The notes under the pieces were generated by a model that was not told the DNA's origin, did not search any database, and saw only the letters and a list, made by a program, of their open reading frames with translations. Made by a program: the position numbers and the translations under genes. From the NCBI GenBank assembly GCA_964491375.1, contig CAZBGL010000019.1, positions 1 through 8,615 on the forward strand: a stretch of 8,615 nt of DNA, in the 5' to 3' direction. The DNA comes from CAZBGL01 sp964491375. Its GTDB lineage: Bacteria > Desulfobacterota > Deferrisomatia > Deferrisomatales > Deferrisomataceae. Within the stretch, counting starts at the first letter, position 1. Every line of letters starts with the position of its first letter. Shown here in pieces: positions 1 to 5,563 of the stretch.

Positions 1-1
1 T

Positions 2-409
2 CCCCTCCGGCCGGCGCTCTCCTGGAGCACCCGGGTGGCCTTCGTCAAGGAGGTGTCCCCCGGGACACCGCTCTCCTACGGCCGAACCTACGTCGCCCGG
101 GACGCACGCCGGATCGCGACCCTTCCCGTGGGATACGGCGACGGCTATCCTCGCCTGCTCTCCAACCGGGGCCGGGTGCTCGTGCGAGGCCGGAGCGCGC
201 CGGTGGTCGGCCGGGTGTGCATGAACCTCACGCTCGTGGACGTAACCGGGGTGCCCGGGGTGCGGGAGGGGGACGAGGCGGTGTTGCTGGGCCGACAGGG
301 GGACGAGGAGATCACGGCCGGCGAGCTGGCGGCCCTCGCCCGCACGATCCCCTACGAGATCACCTGCGGGATCGGACGCACGGCTCCCCTCCGCCACCTG
401 AACCCCTGA
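2..409 (+). CDS. alr: Alanine racemase, C-terminal part (5' end outside window)
   Basis: Alanine racemase is a PLP enzyme that interconverts L- and D-alanine for peptidoglycan. Only the last ~135 codons are present; the open frame runs in from the left edge, so the GTG at 35 is internal. Visible family landmarks are the segment P-A-L-S-W (from codon 5), then V-K-E-V-S-P-G-T-P-L-S-Y-G-R-T-Y, whose S-Y-G tyrosine matches the catalytic base (Tyr265 of the Geobacillus enzyme), then G-Y-G-D-G-Y-P-R, V-G-R-V-C-M-N and the C-terminal I-P-Y-E-I-T-C-G-I-G. The usual C-M-D triad reads C-M-N here, a mild variant next to the active site. The protein ends with R-H-L-N-P and a TGA at 407-409. No clear hairpin terminator follows, although a T6 run occurs at 440-445. 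The family call is secure; catabolic and biosynthetic paralogues cannot be separated from this fragment. Confidence 0.93.
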   Translation, partial: PLRPALSWSTRVAFVKEVSPGTPLSYGRTYVARDARRIATLPVGYGDGYPRLLSNRGRVLVRGRSAPVVGRVCMNLTLVDVTGVPGVREGDEAVLLGRQGDEEITAGELAALARTIPYEITCGIGRTAPLRHLNP

Positions 410-447
410 GGGCCGTCCACCCCGGAAGGGTCCGCTGCATTTTTTCC

Positions 448-477
448 TGGACAGGCACAGGGAAGATCGTTTATACG
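448..477 (+). promoter_or_regulatory. Predicted sigma70-type promoter of the leader/DAHP synthase unit
   Basis: The -35 element TGGACA (448-453) matches the consensus at 5 of 6 positions. An 18-nt spacer separates it from a -10 element TATACG (472-477), which matches at 4 of 6 including TATA. Transcription would start near 483-485, just ahead of the leader ORF's Shine-Dalgarno at 493-498. This local AT-rich patch stands out from its GC-rich surroundings. The position fits the attenuator model, but the promoter is predicted by eye. Confidence 0.55.
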
Positions 478-506
478 ACTTGAGGTAGATTAAAGGAGCG
501 ACCTTC

Positions 507-599
507 GTGCCCTTCACCTTCCCCCATTTCTATCTCGGCCGGCACGGTTTTTTTGGGGGCTTCCGCTACGGGGAGCCTGCCCGCCGGCCGAAGGTGTAG
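507..599 (+). CDS. Phe/Tyr-rich leader peptide of an attenuator
   Basis: A 30-codon ORF begins at GTG 507 and ends with TAG 597-599. An AAGGAG Shine-Dalgarno (493-498) sits 8 nt upstream, and an in-frame TAG at 486-488 rules out a longer form. The peptide begins M-P-F-T-F-P-H-F-Y-L and continues G-R-H-G-F-F-G-G-F-R-Y-G before a basic tail. It has six Phe (codons 3, 5, 8, 15, 16, 19) and two Tyr (9, 21) in 30 residues and no Trp. Two adjacent Phe codons are TTT TTT (549-554), unusual in a genome that prefers TTC. The gene just downstream makes DAHP, the precursor of Phe and Tyr. The ORF overlaps RNA segments that can form an antiterminator. All of this is the logic of pheA-type attenuation, in which ribosome stalling at Phe/Tyr codons reports charged-tRNA levels. 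A free function of the peptide is not expected. Confidence 0.85.
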   Translation: MPFTFPHFYLGRHGFFGGFRYGEPARRPKV

Positions 600-642
600 G
601 CACGAGACAGACCCATTCATTCCCCAACGGCCACGGGCAGGC
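536..642 (+). promoter_or_regulatory. Attenuator pairing segments (pause hairpin and antiterminator)
   Basis: Segment 1, CGGCCGGC (536-543), is perfectly complementary to GCCGGCCG (583-590), giving an 8-bp pause hairpin inside the leader ORF. Segment 2 (575-590) is in turn complementary to segment 3: GCCTGCCCG (575-583) pairs with CGGGCAGGC (634-642) over 9 bp. After a small internal loop, 586-590 pairs with 628-632 over 5 more bp. Segment 3 is also the left arm of the terminator stem, so antiterminator and terminator exclude each other. A ribosome stalled at the TTT TTT/TTC/TAC codons (549-569) would cover segment 1 and free segment 2, giving readthrough. A ribosome reaching the stop codon at 597 would mask part of segment 2 and allow termination. 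The complementarity is read directly; the regulatory behaviour is inferred from the phe/his/trp attenuator paradigm. Confidence 0.82.
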
Positions 643-676
643 GAATTCCCGGCCTGCCCGTGGCCGTTTTGGTTTT
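626..676 (+). terminator. Rho-independent terminator of the attenuator
   Basis: A perfect 17-bp inverted repeat (626-642 with 652-668) closes a 9-nt loop (643-651). It is followed directly by TTTT GG TTTT (667-676). It lies between the leader ORF stop and the DAHP synthase start, so it is placed to stop transcription before the structural gene. A sequence identical to the start of its right arm (GCCTGCCCG, 652-660) also occurs at 575-583, which supplies the alternative pairing partner. Confidence 0.88.
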
Positions 677-739
677 GGCGCCGCGGGCGGGCCGCCGGCC
701 CGGGCCCCTTCCCCGCAAGGGGCACCCGAAGGAGGCGCC

Positions 740-1864
740 ATGATCATCATCCTCAGGCCCGAAGCGGATCCCGGCCCCGAAGAGCTGCGCCAACTCGAAG
801 CAGTGGCCTCCCGGTTCCCGGATCTCACCCTGAGACTCCACCGGGTCCAGGGCGCGTTCCAGACCCTCCACGAGGTGTACGTGTTCGGCCCCACCCGCCA
901 GGTGCCCACCGAGGCGTTCGCCGAGCTGCCGTTCGTGCAGCGGGTGGTACGCGTGAGCTCCCGGTACCGGGTCATCGGCCGACACGGGGGCCAGGCCCCT
1001 GAGGTGGGCTTCGAACATCGGGGCCTGCGGTTCTCCCAGGACTCCTTCCACGTGTTCGCCGGACTGTGCGCCGTGGACACCCGCCAACACGTGGAGTTGA
1101 CCATGGAGGCCCTGCGGCGCGCAGGGCTCCGCACGGCGCGCATGGGCGCGTACAAGCCCCGAACCTCGCCGTACGACTTCCAGGGACACGGCCGGGCATG
1201 CCTGCCCTACGTGTTCGAACTGGCTGGAAAGTACGGGATCCAGGTGATCGCCATGGAAGTGACCCACGAGTCCCACCTGGAGGAGATTGCCACGGCCCTG
1301 GACGAGGCCGGCCATCCCACGGGCGTGATGGTGCAGATCGGAACCCGTAACGCCCAGAACTTCGAACTCCTGAAGCACGTGGGCCGCCAGCAGGCGTTTC
1401 CCGTATTGTTCAAGCGGGGGATGGGCATCACCCTGGAAGAGAGCCTGAATGCCTGCGAGTACGTGGCCACCAACGGGAACCCCCGCATCGTGTTCTGCCT
1501 GCGCGGGGTGAAGAGCGACAAGGGCGACCCCCACCGGAACCTGGTGGACTTCGCCCACGTGCCGGTGGTGAAACGGCTCACACGGCTTCCGGTGTGCGTG
1601 GACCCCTCCCACTCCGTGGGGCGCAGGGATCGGGCCCCGGACGGCATCTCCGACATCTGGCACGCCGCCGCCCAGGGTGTGATCGCAGGGGCCAACATGC
1701 TGCTGGTGGACCTCCATCCCCGCCCCGAGGCCGCCCTGTGCGACGGACCCCAGGCGCTCACCCTCGGCGAACTGGAGCCCTTTCTGGAGGACATGCGGAT
1801 CTGCCGCGAGGCGTATCTGAGACGGCTGGCCGCGTTGCGAAGGGGCCGGGTGGAGGCGGCATAG
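740..1864 (+). CDS. aroF: 3-deoxy-7-phosphoheptulonate (DAHP) synthase, divergent type I
   Basis: The enzyme condenses phosphoenolpyruvate with erythrose 4-phosphate, the first step of the shikimate pathway. The ATG at 740 has an AAGGAGG site (729-735). Residues 1-~85 form an N-terminal ferredoxin/ACT-like regulatory region as in the Thermotoga-type enzyme, and the TIM barrel follows. Visible motifs are F-A-G-L-C-A-V (metal Cys110), G-A-Y-K-P-R-T-S-P-Y (136-145), Q-I-G-T-R-N-A-Q-N-F (199-208), P-V-L-F-K-R-G (221-227) and D-P-S-H (288-291, metal His). A-L-C-D ends with the likely metal Asp335. At 374 aa it is longer than the usual ~340. Two positions differ from the common form. The C-E-R-G motif reads C-L-R-G (253-256), and the V-E-V-H-P glutamate, normally a metal ligand, is Asp324. 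The following T-F-E-T region is also changed. Expression is probably attenuated by the Phe/Tyr leader upstream. The family call is firm, but these changes leave activity less certain. Confidence 0.9.
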   Translation: MIIILRPEADPGPEELRQLEAVASRFPDLTLRLHRVQGAFQTLHEVYVFGPTRQVPTEAFAELPFVQRVVRVSSRYRVIGRHGGQAPEVGFEHRGLRFSQDSFHVFAGLCAVDTRQHVELTMEALRRAGLRTARMGAYKPRTSPYDFQGHGRACLPYVFELAGKYGIQVIAMEVTHESHLEEIATALDEAGHPTGVMVQIGTRNAQNFELLKHVGRQQAFPVLFKRGMGITLEESLNACEYVATNGNPRIVFCLRGVKSDKGDPHRNLVDFAHVPVVKRLTRLPVCVDPSHSVGRRDRAPDGISDIWHAAAQGVIAGANMLLVDLHPRPEAALCDGPQALTLGELEPFLEDMRICREAYLRRLAALRRGRVEAA

Positions 1865-1868
1865 GGGC

Positions 1869-2864
1869 TCATCCGTACCGGTAATGCCCGGCGGGCTGGA
1901 GTTCAGGGCTGCTGACCCCGCGCTCGACCACCAGGAACCGCCGCACCTCGTAGCACAGGGCGCACTTCCACGGATACGCGTCCCGTGCCGGGCGGTAGCC
2001 GAAGCGACGTGCCGCCCAGTCCACCAGGGCACCCACCCCGCCCGCGTAAAGGGCCGTGATCACGGGATACCGTTGCGGATCGAGGGGGCTCCCGAGATCT
2101 TCGCGCCGCACCGAAAGCCCGGCGCACAGCCCGGGCACGTAGTTCCCGTAGAGGTCCAGGTGGAAGTGGTCGGTGCGGGCCAGCTCCCGGCACCCCCCGA
2201 GGGCCGCCAGTTCCTCCACCGGGTGCAGCGGCTGGAAGGGCCCGAAGGTCTCCAGGGCGCGCCCCCCCGGAGCAATCCAGTACCGGTTCGGGAGGCGGCG
2301 GACGTACCCCGGGCCGTACACCCTCTCATACTCCTCCAGGGGATGGGGTTTGTCCGGGTCGAGCCGCTCGATCTCGGGGACGAAGTCCGCAACCCAGGGG
2401 AACACCCTCATCCCGACGTCTCGGCACGCCCGGACCACCCCCTGGACCCTGGAGAAGGGGATGTGTTCGTTGTGGAGCGGGCTGATGGAGACGAGGAGCG
2501 TGTCCACGCCCCTCTCGGCAAGGCCCTCAAGCCGTGTGCAGGCCTCCCGATGGTCCCGGTACCACGAGCCGTTCGTCTCCACGTACTCCACCCGCACCCC
2601 GGCCTCGCGGGCCCCGTCCAGGACCGCCATGAGGCCTTCGGGGTCGAGGAACGGCTCCCCGCCGCCCACGTGTACCGCCCGGCAGCCCAGGGCGCGCACG
2701 GCGCGCAGGTTCTCCAGGGCTGTCGCCCGGTCCATGTAATGCCGCGGCCAGCGCGGCCCCGACCGGTACAGGCAGTGCCGGCACCGCGAGGGGCAGGAGT
2801 AGTTGGTGATCAGCCCGCCCGACACAAGGTGGGAAATGCCAAGGGTTTCGACGGGACCCGCCAT
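1869..2864 (-). CDS. Radical SAM protein of unknown substrate
   Basis: This 331-aa protein carries the radical SAM motif C-P-S-R-C-R-H-C (Cys24, Cys28, Cys31), which binds a [4Fe-4S] cluster that cleaves S-adenosylmethionine. The G-G-G-E-P segment (67-71), typical of the SAM-binding strand, and V-E-T-N-G (95-99) follow. Beyond the core barrel there are four further cysteines: Cys225, Cys247 in a Y-G-N-Y-V-P-G-L-C stretch, and Cys301/Cys304 in K-C-A-L-C-Y. Their layout suggests an auxiliary Fe-S cluster in a SPASM/twitch-like C-terminal domain, but this is inference. The ATG at 2864 lacks a strong Shine-Dalgarno; an in-frame GTG at codon 14 is an alternative. The stop lies 4 nt from the convergent DAHP synthase stop. 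It is on the same strand as norCB but separated by 127 bp containing a strong hairpin, so co-transcription is uncertain. No peptide or enzyme partner is evident nearby. I do not recognise the specific subfamily. Confidence 0.82.
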   Translation of the reverse strand: MAGPVETLGISHLVSGGLITNYSCPSRCRHCLYRSGPRWPRHYMDRATALENLRAVRALGCRAVHVGGGEPFLDPEGLMAVLDGAREAGVRVEYVETNGSWYRDHREACTRLEGLAERGVDTLLVSISPLHNEHIPFSRVQGVVRACRDVGMRVFPWVADFVPEIERLDPDKPHPLEEYERVYGPGYVRRLPNRYWIAPGGRALETFGPFQPLHPVEELAALGGCRELARTDHFHLDLYGNYVPGLCAGLSVRREDLGSPLDPQRYPVITALYAGGVGALVDWAARRFGYRPARDAYPWKCALCYEVRRFLVVERGVSSPELQPAGHYRYG

Positions 2865-2945
2865 TCTTTGCGCATTCCCCCGTAGCCCCGGGCAGGAACC
2901 TCCCCGAGGGCCCCGGTCCCGAGGCTCTACCCCGGGGAACCCAGT

Positions 2946-2984
2946 CCCGCGCCGTCCCCGGGCAGACCCCGGGGACGGCGCGGG
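2946..2984 (-). terminator. Perfect 17-bp hairpin downstream of norB (terminator-like, no T run)
   Basis: Positions 2946-2962 and 2968-2984 form a perfect 17-bp GC-rich stem with a 5-nt loop (CAGAC). It begins only 8 bp after the norB stop codon on the - strand. No T run follows on either strand, so it is not a canonical Rho-independent terminator. It may protect the norCB mRNA 3' end or act as a weak or partial terminator between norB and the radical SAM gene. Confidence 0.5.
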
Positions 2985-2991
2985 CGGCCTC

Positions 2992-4329
2992 TCAGGACGC
3001 GGTCTCCGGGGCCGGCCGCAGGGTGAACAGGTGGTACACCGTCATCACGGCCCCGATCAGGAAAATCACCCCGAAGAAGAGCGCCGTCTTGAACCAGAAC
3101 ATCATGGTCATGTGGGCCGTACTGTACCCGATGTCCAGGAACCGCTCCAGGTAGGTCTGGAGGATGCCCGCCACGCCGAACACGAGGCACAGGAAAAACA
3201 TGGACACCGACATGGTCCAGAACCCCCACTGCCCCAGCTTCTCCTGGTACCGCCGGATGTTCTTGAACTGGGGCAGGGCGTAATAGAACACGGTCAGGTT
3301 GAGAAGCACGTACGCCCCGAAGAACGCCATGTGCCCGTGGGAGACCGTGATCTGGCTTCCGTGCGTGTAGTAGTTGATGGGTGGAAGGGTGTGGACGAAT
3401 CCCCACACCCCGGCTCCTAGGAAGTGGTAGATCGCGAGGCCTACGATATAGATCCAGGTGAGCCGGTTCACCATGGCATTCTGTCTATGCCGCACGTGGA
3501 GCCAGGTGTCCACCACCATCAAGGCGATCGGTATCGGCTCCAGCGCACTGAAGATCCCGCCCCACCACAACCAGTAGTCCGGAGAGCCGATCCAGTAGTA
3601 GTGGTGTCCCGTTCCGACGATGCCGGTGAACAGGAACAGGCCGGTCTCCAGGTACAGCCACTTCTCCACCACGTGGCGCTCCACCCCGGTGACCTGGAGG
3701 ATGACGAACGCCACGATGGAGGCCGTGATCAGCTCCCAGGCCCCCTCCACCCAGAGGTGGATCACCCACCACCAGTAGTAGTAGTCCGCGTTCAGGCTCC
3801 GGTAGAACGGGATGCCCAAGAGATACAGAAGCGCAAGGAACACCACGCCCCCCACCAGCATCCACTGGATCACGCTGCGGCGCTTGGCCCCGATCACCGT
3901 GAAGAGCACGTTGGCGATGAAAATGAGCGCCGCCACGACGATCACGAAGTCCAGCGGCACGGGGATCTCCAGGAGGGGCTTCCCCTGGGTCCACCCGAAC
4001 AGGAAGCCCACCACCGCGGCCACGGCCGCCAGCACGAACAACACCAGCTGAATGTAGGCCAGCTTGGTGCTGAACAGCTCCCGCTCGCACTCCACCGGCA
4101 GGATGAAGTACGCCCCGCCCATGAACCCGAGCAGCAACCAGGCCACGAGAAGGTTGGTGTGGATCGCTCGGGCCGTGGCGAAGGAGAACACGTCCACCAG
4201 CCACTGGGGCAGGGTGAAGGCGTAGTTGACCGCGAGCCACAGGCCCAGGGCGATCTGGAGCACGAACAGGACCAGGGAGAGCTGTATGTAGGGCAGGGCC
4301 ACCCTTTGGCTTTCGTACCGGATCGTCAT
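2992..4329 (-). CDS. norB: Nitric oxide reductase subunit B (cytochrome b, catalytic)
   Basis: NorB is the membrane catalytic subunit that reduces two NO to N2O using electrons from NorC. The 445-aa product is strongly hydrophobic with about 12 membrane helices and all expected metal ligands. These are His57 (A-I-H-T-N-L-L) and His333 for haem b, His331 for haem b3 (S-H-G-H), and His191 plus the pair His242-His243 (G-T-G-H-H) for the non-haem iron. Glu195 and Glu199 (H-L-W-V-E-G-A-W-E) and Glu264 (F-S-A-L-E-P) match the conserved glutamates. From His191 onward the numbering is offset by a constant 16 from the Pseudomonas enzyme, so there are no internal indels in the core. There is no N-terminal extension of the qNor type, so it should take electrons from cytochrome c through NorC. 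The ATG at 4329 has an AAGGAGGT site and lies 12 bp after norC, consistent with an operon. No norQ/norD maturation genes are in the window. Confidence 0.97.
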   Translation of the reverse strand: MTIRYESQRVALPYIQLSLVLFVLQIALGLWLAVNYAFTLPQWLVDVFSFATARAIHTNLLVAWLLLGFMGGAYFILPVECERELFSTKLAYIQLVLFVLAAVAAVVGFLFGWTQGKPLLEIPVPLDFVIVVAALIFIANVLFTVIGAKRRSVIQWMLVGGVVFLALLYLLGIPFYRSLNADYYYWWWVIHLWVEGAWELITASIVAFVILQVTGVERHVVEKWLYLETGLFLFTGIVGTGHHYYWIGSPDYWLWWGGIFSALEPIPIALMVVDTWLHVRHRQNAMVNRLTWIYIVGLAIYHFLGAGVWGFVHTLPPINYYTHGSQITVSHGHMAFFGAYVLLNLTVFYYALPQFKNIRRYQEKLGQWGFWTMSVSMFFLCLVFGVAGILQTYLERFLDIGYSTAHMTMMFWFKTALFFGVIFLIGAVMTVYHLFTLRPAPETAS

Positions 4330-4341
4330 CAGGCCACCTCC

Positions 4342-5037
4342 TTACTTGAGCCCCAGGATGAAGTCCGCGATGAGCTCGGCCGTCTCCCGCGACACGTCCT
4401 GGGGGGGCATGCCGGAGTCGGGGTTCACCGACGTGGGATCCAGGATGTAGCGCACCAGGGTGTCGCGGTCGTACCGCGTCTCCTTGGCGATGTCGCCGAA
4501 GTCCCCCGCGATGTCCCGCCCCTGGTTCTCAAAGGAGTGACATCCCCCACACGCCCCGAGCACGATGTCCACCTTCTGCAGCTTGTGGGGCTCCTTTTCC
4601 CGGAGCTTGGCCGCACGGACGTATTTCTCGTCCTGCGGGGGCCAGTTGCGGTTCTCGATGTCCGCCACCCAGTGCAGGAACTCCACCAGGTTCTCGGCCT
4701 CCTGGCGGGTGACACCGAGCTTGGGCATCTTCCGGAACGAGTTCTTGTAGACCCTTTCCGGCTCCATCACGATGGCGACGATGTTGTTCCGACCGAGCCG
4801 GTAGTAGGCCTTGGTCATGTCCGGGGCGTAGTAGCCCCCGAAACCGAGAATCGTGTGGCAGTCGTTGCAGTTGTACTTGTGCCAGACCTTCTTCCCGGCC
4901 ACGACCTGATCGGTGATCCGGTCGGTGTTGGCATAGGCCGGCTCCTGGCGGTGGAAGTCCACCGTGAGCCAGATGAAGATGCCGGCCGACACCAGGGTGC
5001 CCACCCAGAAAACGGCTTTTGCGGTCTGCTTGGTCAT
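4342..5037 (-). CDS. norC: Nitric oxide reductase subunit C with an extra C-terminal haem c domain
   Basis: NorC anchors in the membrane and passes electrons from periplasmic donors to NorB. The chosen ATG at 5037 has a perfect AAGGAGGTGA site, giving 231 aa. A single helix (about residues 8-26) is followed by a NorC-type domain with C-N-D-C-H (57-61), the characteristic T-I-L-G-F-G-G-Y-Y-A-P-D stretch, likely distal Met104 (R-K-M-P) and W-P-P-Q (132-135), where ordinary ~150-aa NorC proteins end. Here a linker continues into a second module of about 75 residues with C-G-G-C-H (163-167) and a candidate distal ligand Met210 (S-G-M-P-P). The protein is therefore predicted to be dihaem. The second domain resembles small class I cytochromes c and could be a fused electron donor. 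The gene is first in the norCB pair, with a TTGAC-N4-GTCAA box about 180 bp upstream. Confidence 0.93.
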   Translation of the reverse strand: MTKQTAKAVFWVGTLVSAGIFIWLTVDFHRQEPAYANTDRITDQVVAGKKVWHKYNCNDCHTILGFGGYYAPDMTKAYYRLGRNNIVAIVMEPERVYKNSFRKMPKLGVTRQEAENLVEFLHWVADIENRNWPPQDEKYVRAAKLREKEPHKLQKVDIVLGACGGCHSFENQGRDIAGDFGDIAKETRYDRDTLVRYILDPTSVNPDSGMPPQDVSRETAELIADFILGLK

Positions 5038-5218
5038 GGGGATCCTCACCTCCTTCTTCCTTCCCGTCCGCCGACACGGGCGCAGCCCTCCCCTAACGCC
5101 GTTCTTCGATGTCGGCGCCCGGTTGTTCGCTTCGGCAGGAAGTGCGCGCATTCCGGCCGCTTCCGGGGACAAACCCCGTGCTGGAAAGACACTCTGCTCC
5201 CCCCCGCTCCTGCGGGCA

Positions 5219-5232
5219 TTGACGAGGGTCAA
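5219..5232 (-). promoter_or_regulatory. FNR/DNR-type operator upstream of norC
   Basis: The perfect palindrome TTGAC-GAGG-GTCAA matches the CRP/FNR-superfamily operator pattern TTGAY-N4-RTCAA used by FNR, DNR and NNR. It lies in the 277-bp region between norC and the S4-protein gene, with its centre about 188 bp before the norC ATG. Both genes are on the - strand and the S4 gene ends here, so norC is the only possible downstream target. If it acts as an activator site near -41.5, transcription would start near 5184, leaving a leader of roughly 150 nt. No convincing -10 element was identified. Since NO-responsive FNR homologues commonly control nor genes, the assignment is plausible but untested. 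Confidence 0.6.
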
Positions 5233-5314
5233 GATTCGCGGGTTGTGGAGATCGACTTAGGCGGGTTTGCGGCACGGAGGAGGCATACAGAGGGGGGAAG
5301 GGGCCGGGGCACCG

Positions 5315-5563
5315 TCACCCGGCAGGGGACGGATCCCGGCCGGGTTCCTGAACGACCCGGTACGGGGTCTCAGAGACCTCCACCACGTCACCGGGCCGGA
5401 GCTTCCGGCCGCGCCGGGTCTCGACTTGTCCGTTTACGCGCACCTCACCCCCCTGGATCCGGATCTTGGCCTCCCCCCCCGTGCCCACGGCCCGGACCAG
5501 TTTCAGAAACTGGTCCAGCCGGATCCTTCCGGTACGGATGGGAACGTCCCGGGTCTCGGCCAT
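5315..5563 (-). CDS. Small S4-domain RNA-binding protein (YbcJ/YaaA-like)
   Basis: An 82-aa protein whose whole length is an S4 RNA-binding fold. The segment I-R-L-D-Q-F-L-K-L-V (14-23), then G-T-G-G-E-A-K (27-33), G-E-V-R-V-N-G (39-45) and R-R-G-R-K-L-R-P-G-D-V-V-E-V (50-63) follow the YbcJ/YaaA pattern closely, including the R-R-G-R-K-L signature. The ATG at 5563 is supported by a GGGAGGT site 4 nt upstream. The frame stays open upstream to 5962, but that translation is Arg/Pro/Gly-rich and not protein-like, so it is excluded. YbcJ-type proteins are proposed to bind structured RNA, with roles near ribosome assembly or decoding; the exact ligand is not established. The gene stands alone, 277 bp from norC and after a 500-bp gene-free stretch. 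Confidence 0.85.
   Translation of the reverse strand: MAETRDVPIRTGRIRLDQFLKLVRAVGTGGEAKIRIQGGEVRVNGQVETRRGRKLRPGDVVEVSETPYRVVQEPGRDPSPAG

Noticed and set aside
410..447. Terminator of alr ending in the T6 run at 440-445
   Set aside because: Only a 4-bp stem (ACCC/GGGT) could be drawn before it, too weak to call.
617..2032. 471-codon - strand frame opposite DAHP synthase
   Set aside because: Low-complexity composition, runs through the attenuator region, and is the antisense shadow of a strongly conserved enzyme.
1884..2885. 333-codon + strand frame opposite the radical SAM gene
   Set aside because: Shadow frame; the - strand frame has the cysteine motif and conserved strands, and this one shows none.
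5168..5184. Sigma54-like promoter for norC (NorR type)
   Set aside because: On the - strand CCAGCAC-N5-TTTGT lacks the essential GG at -24 and GC at -12.
5038..5232. Longer norC start at 5232
   Set aside because: The added residues are not a signal peptide or conserved, they overlap the FNR-type site, and a perfect Shine-Dalgarno sits before the ATG at 5037.
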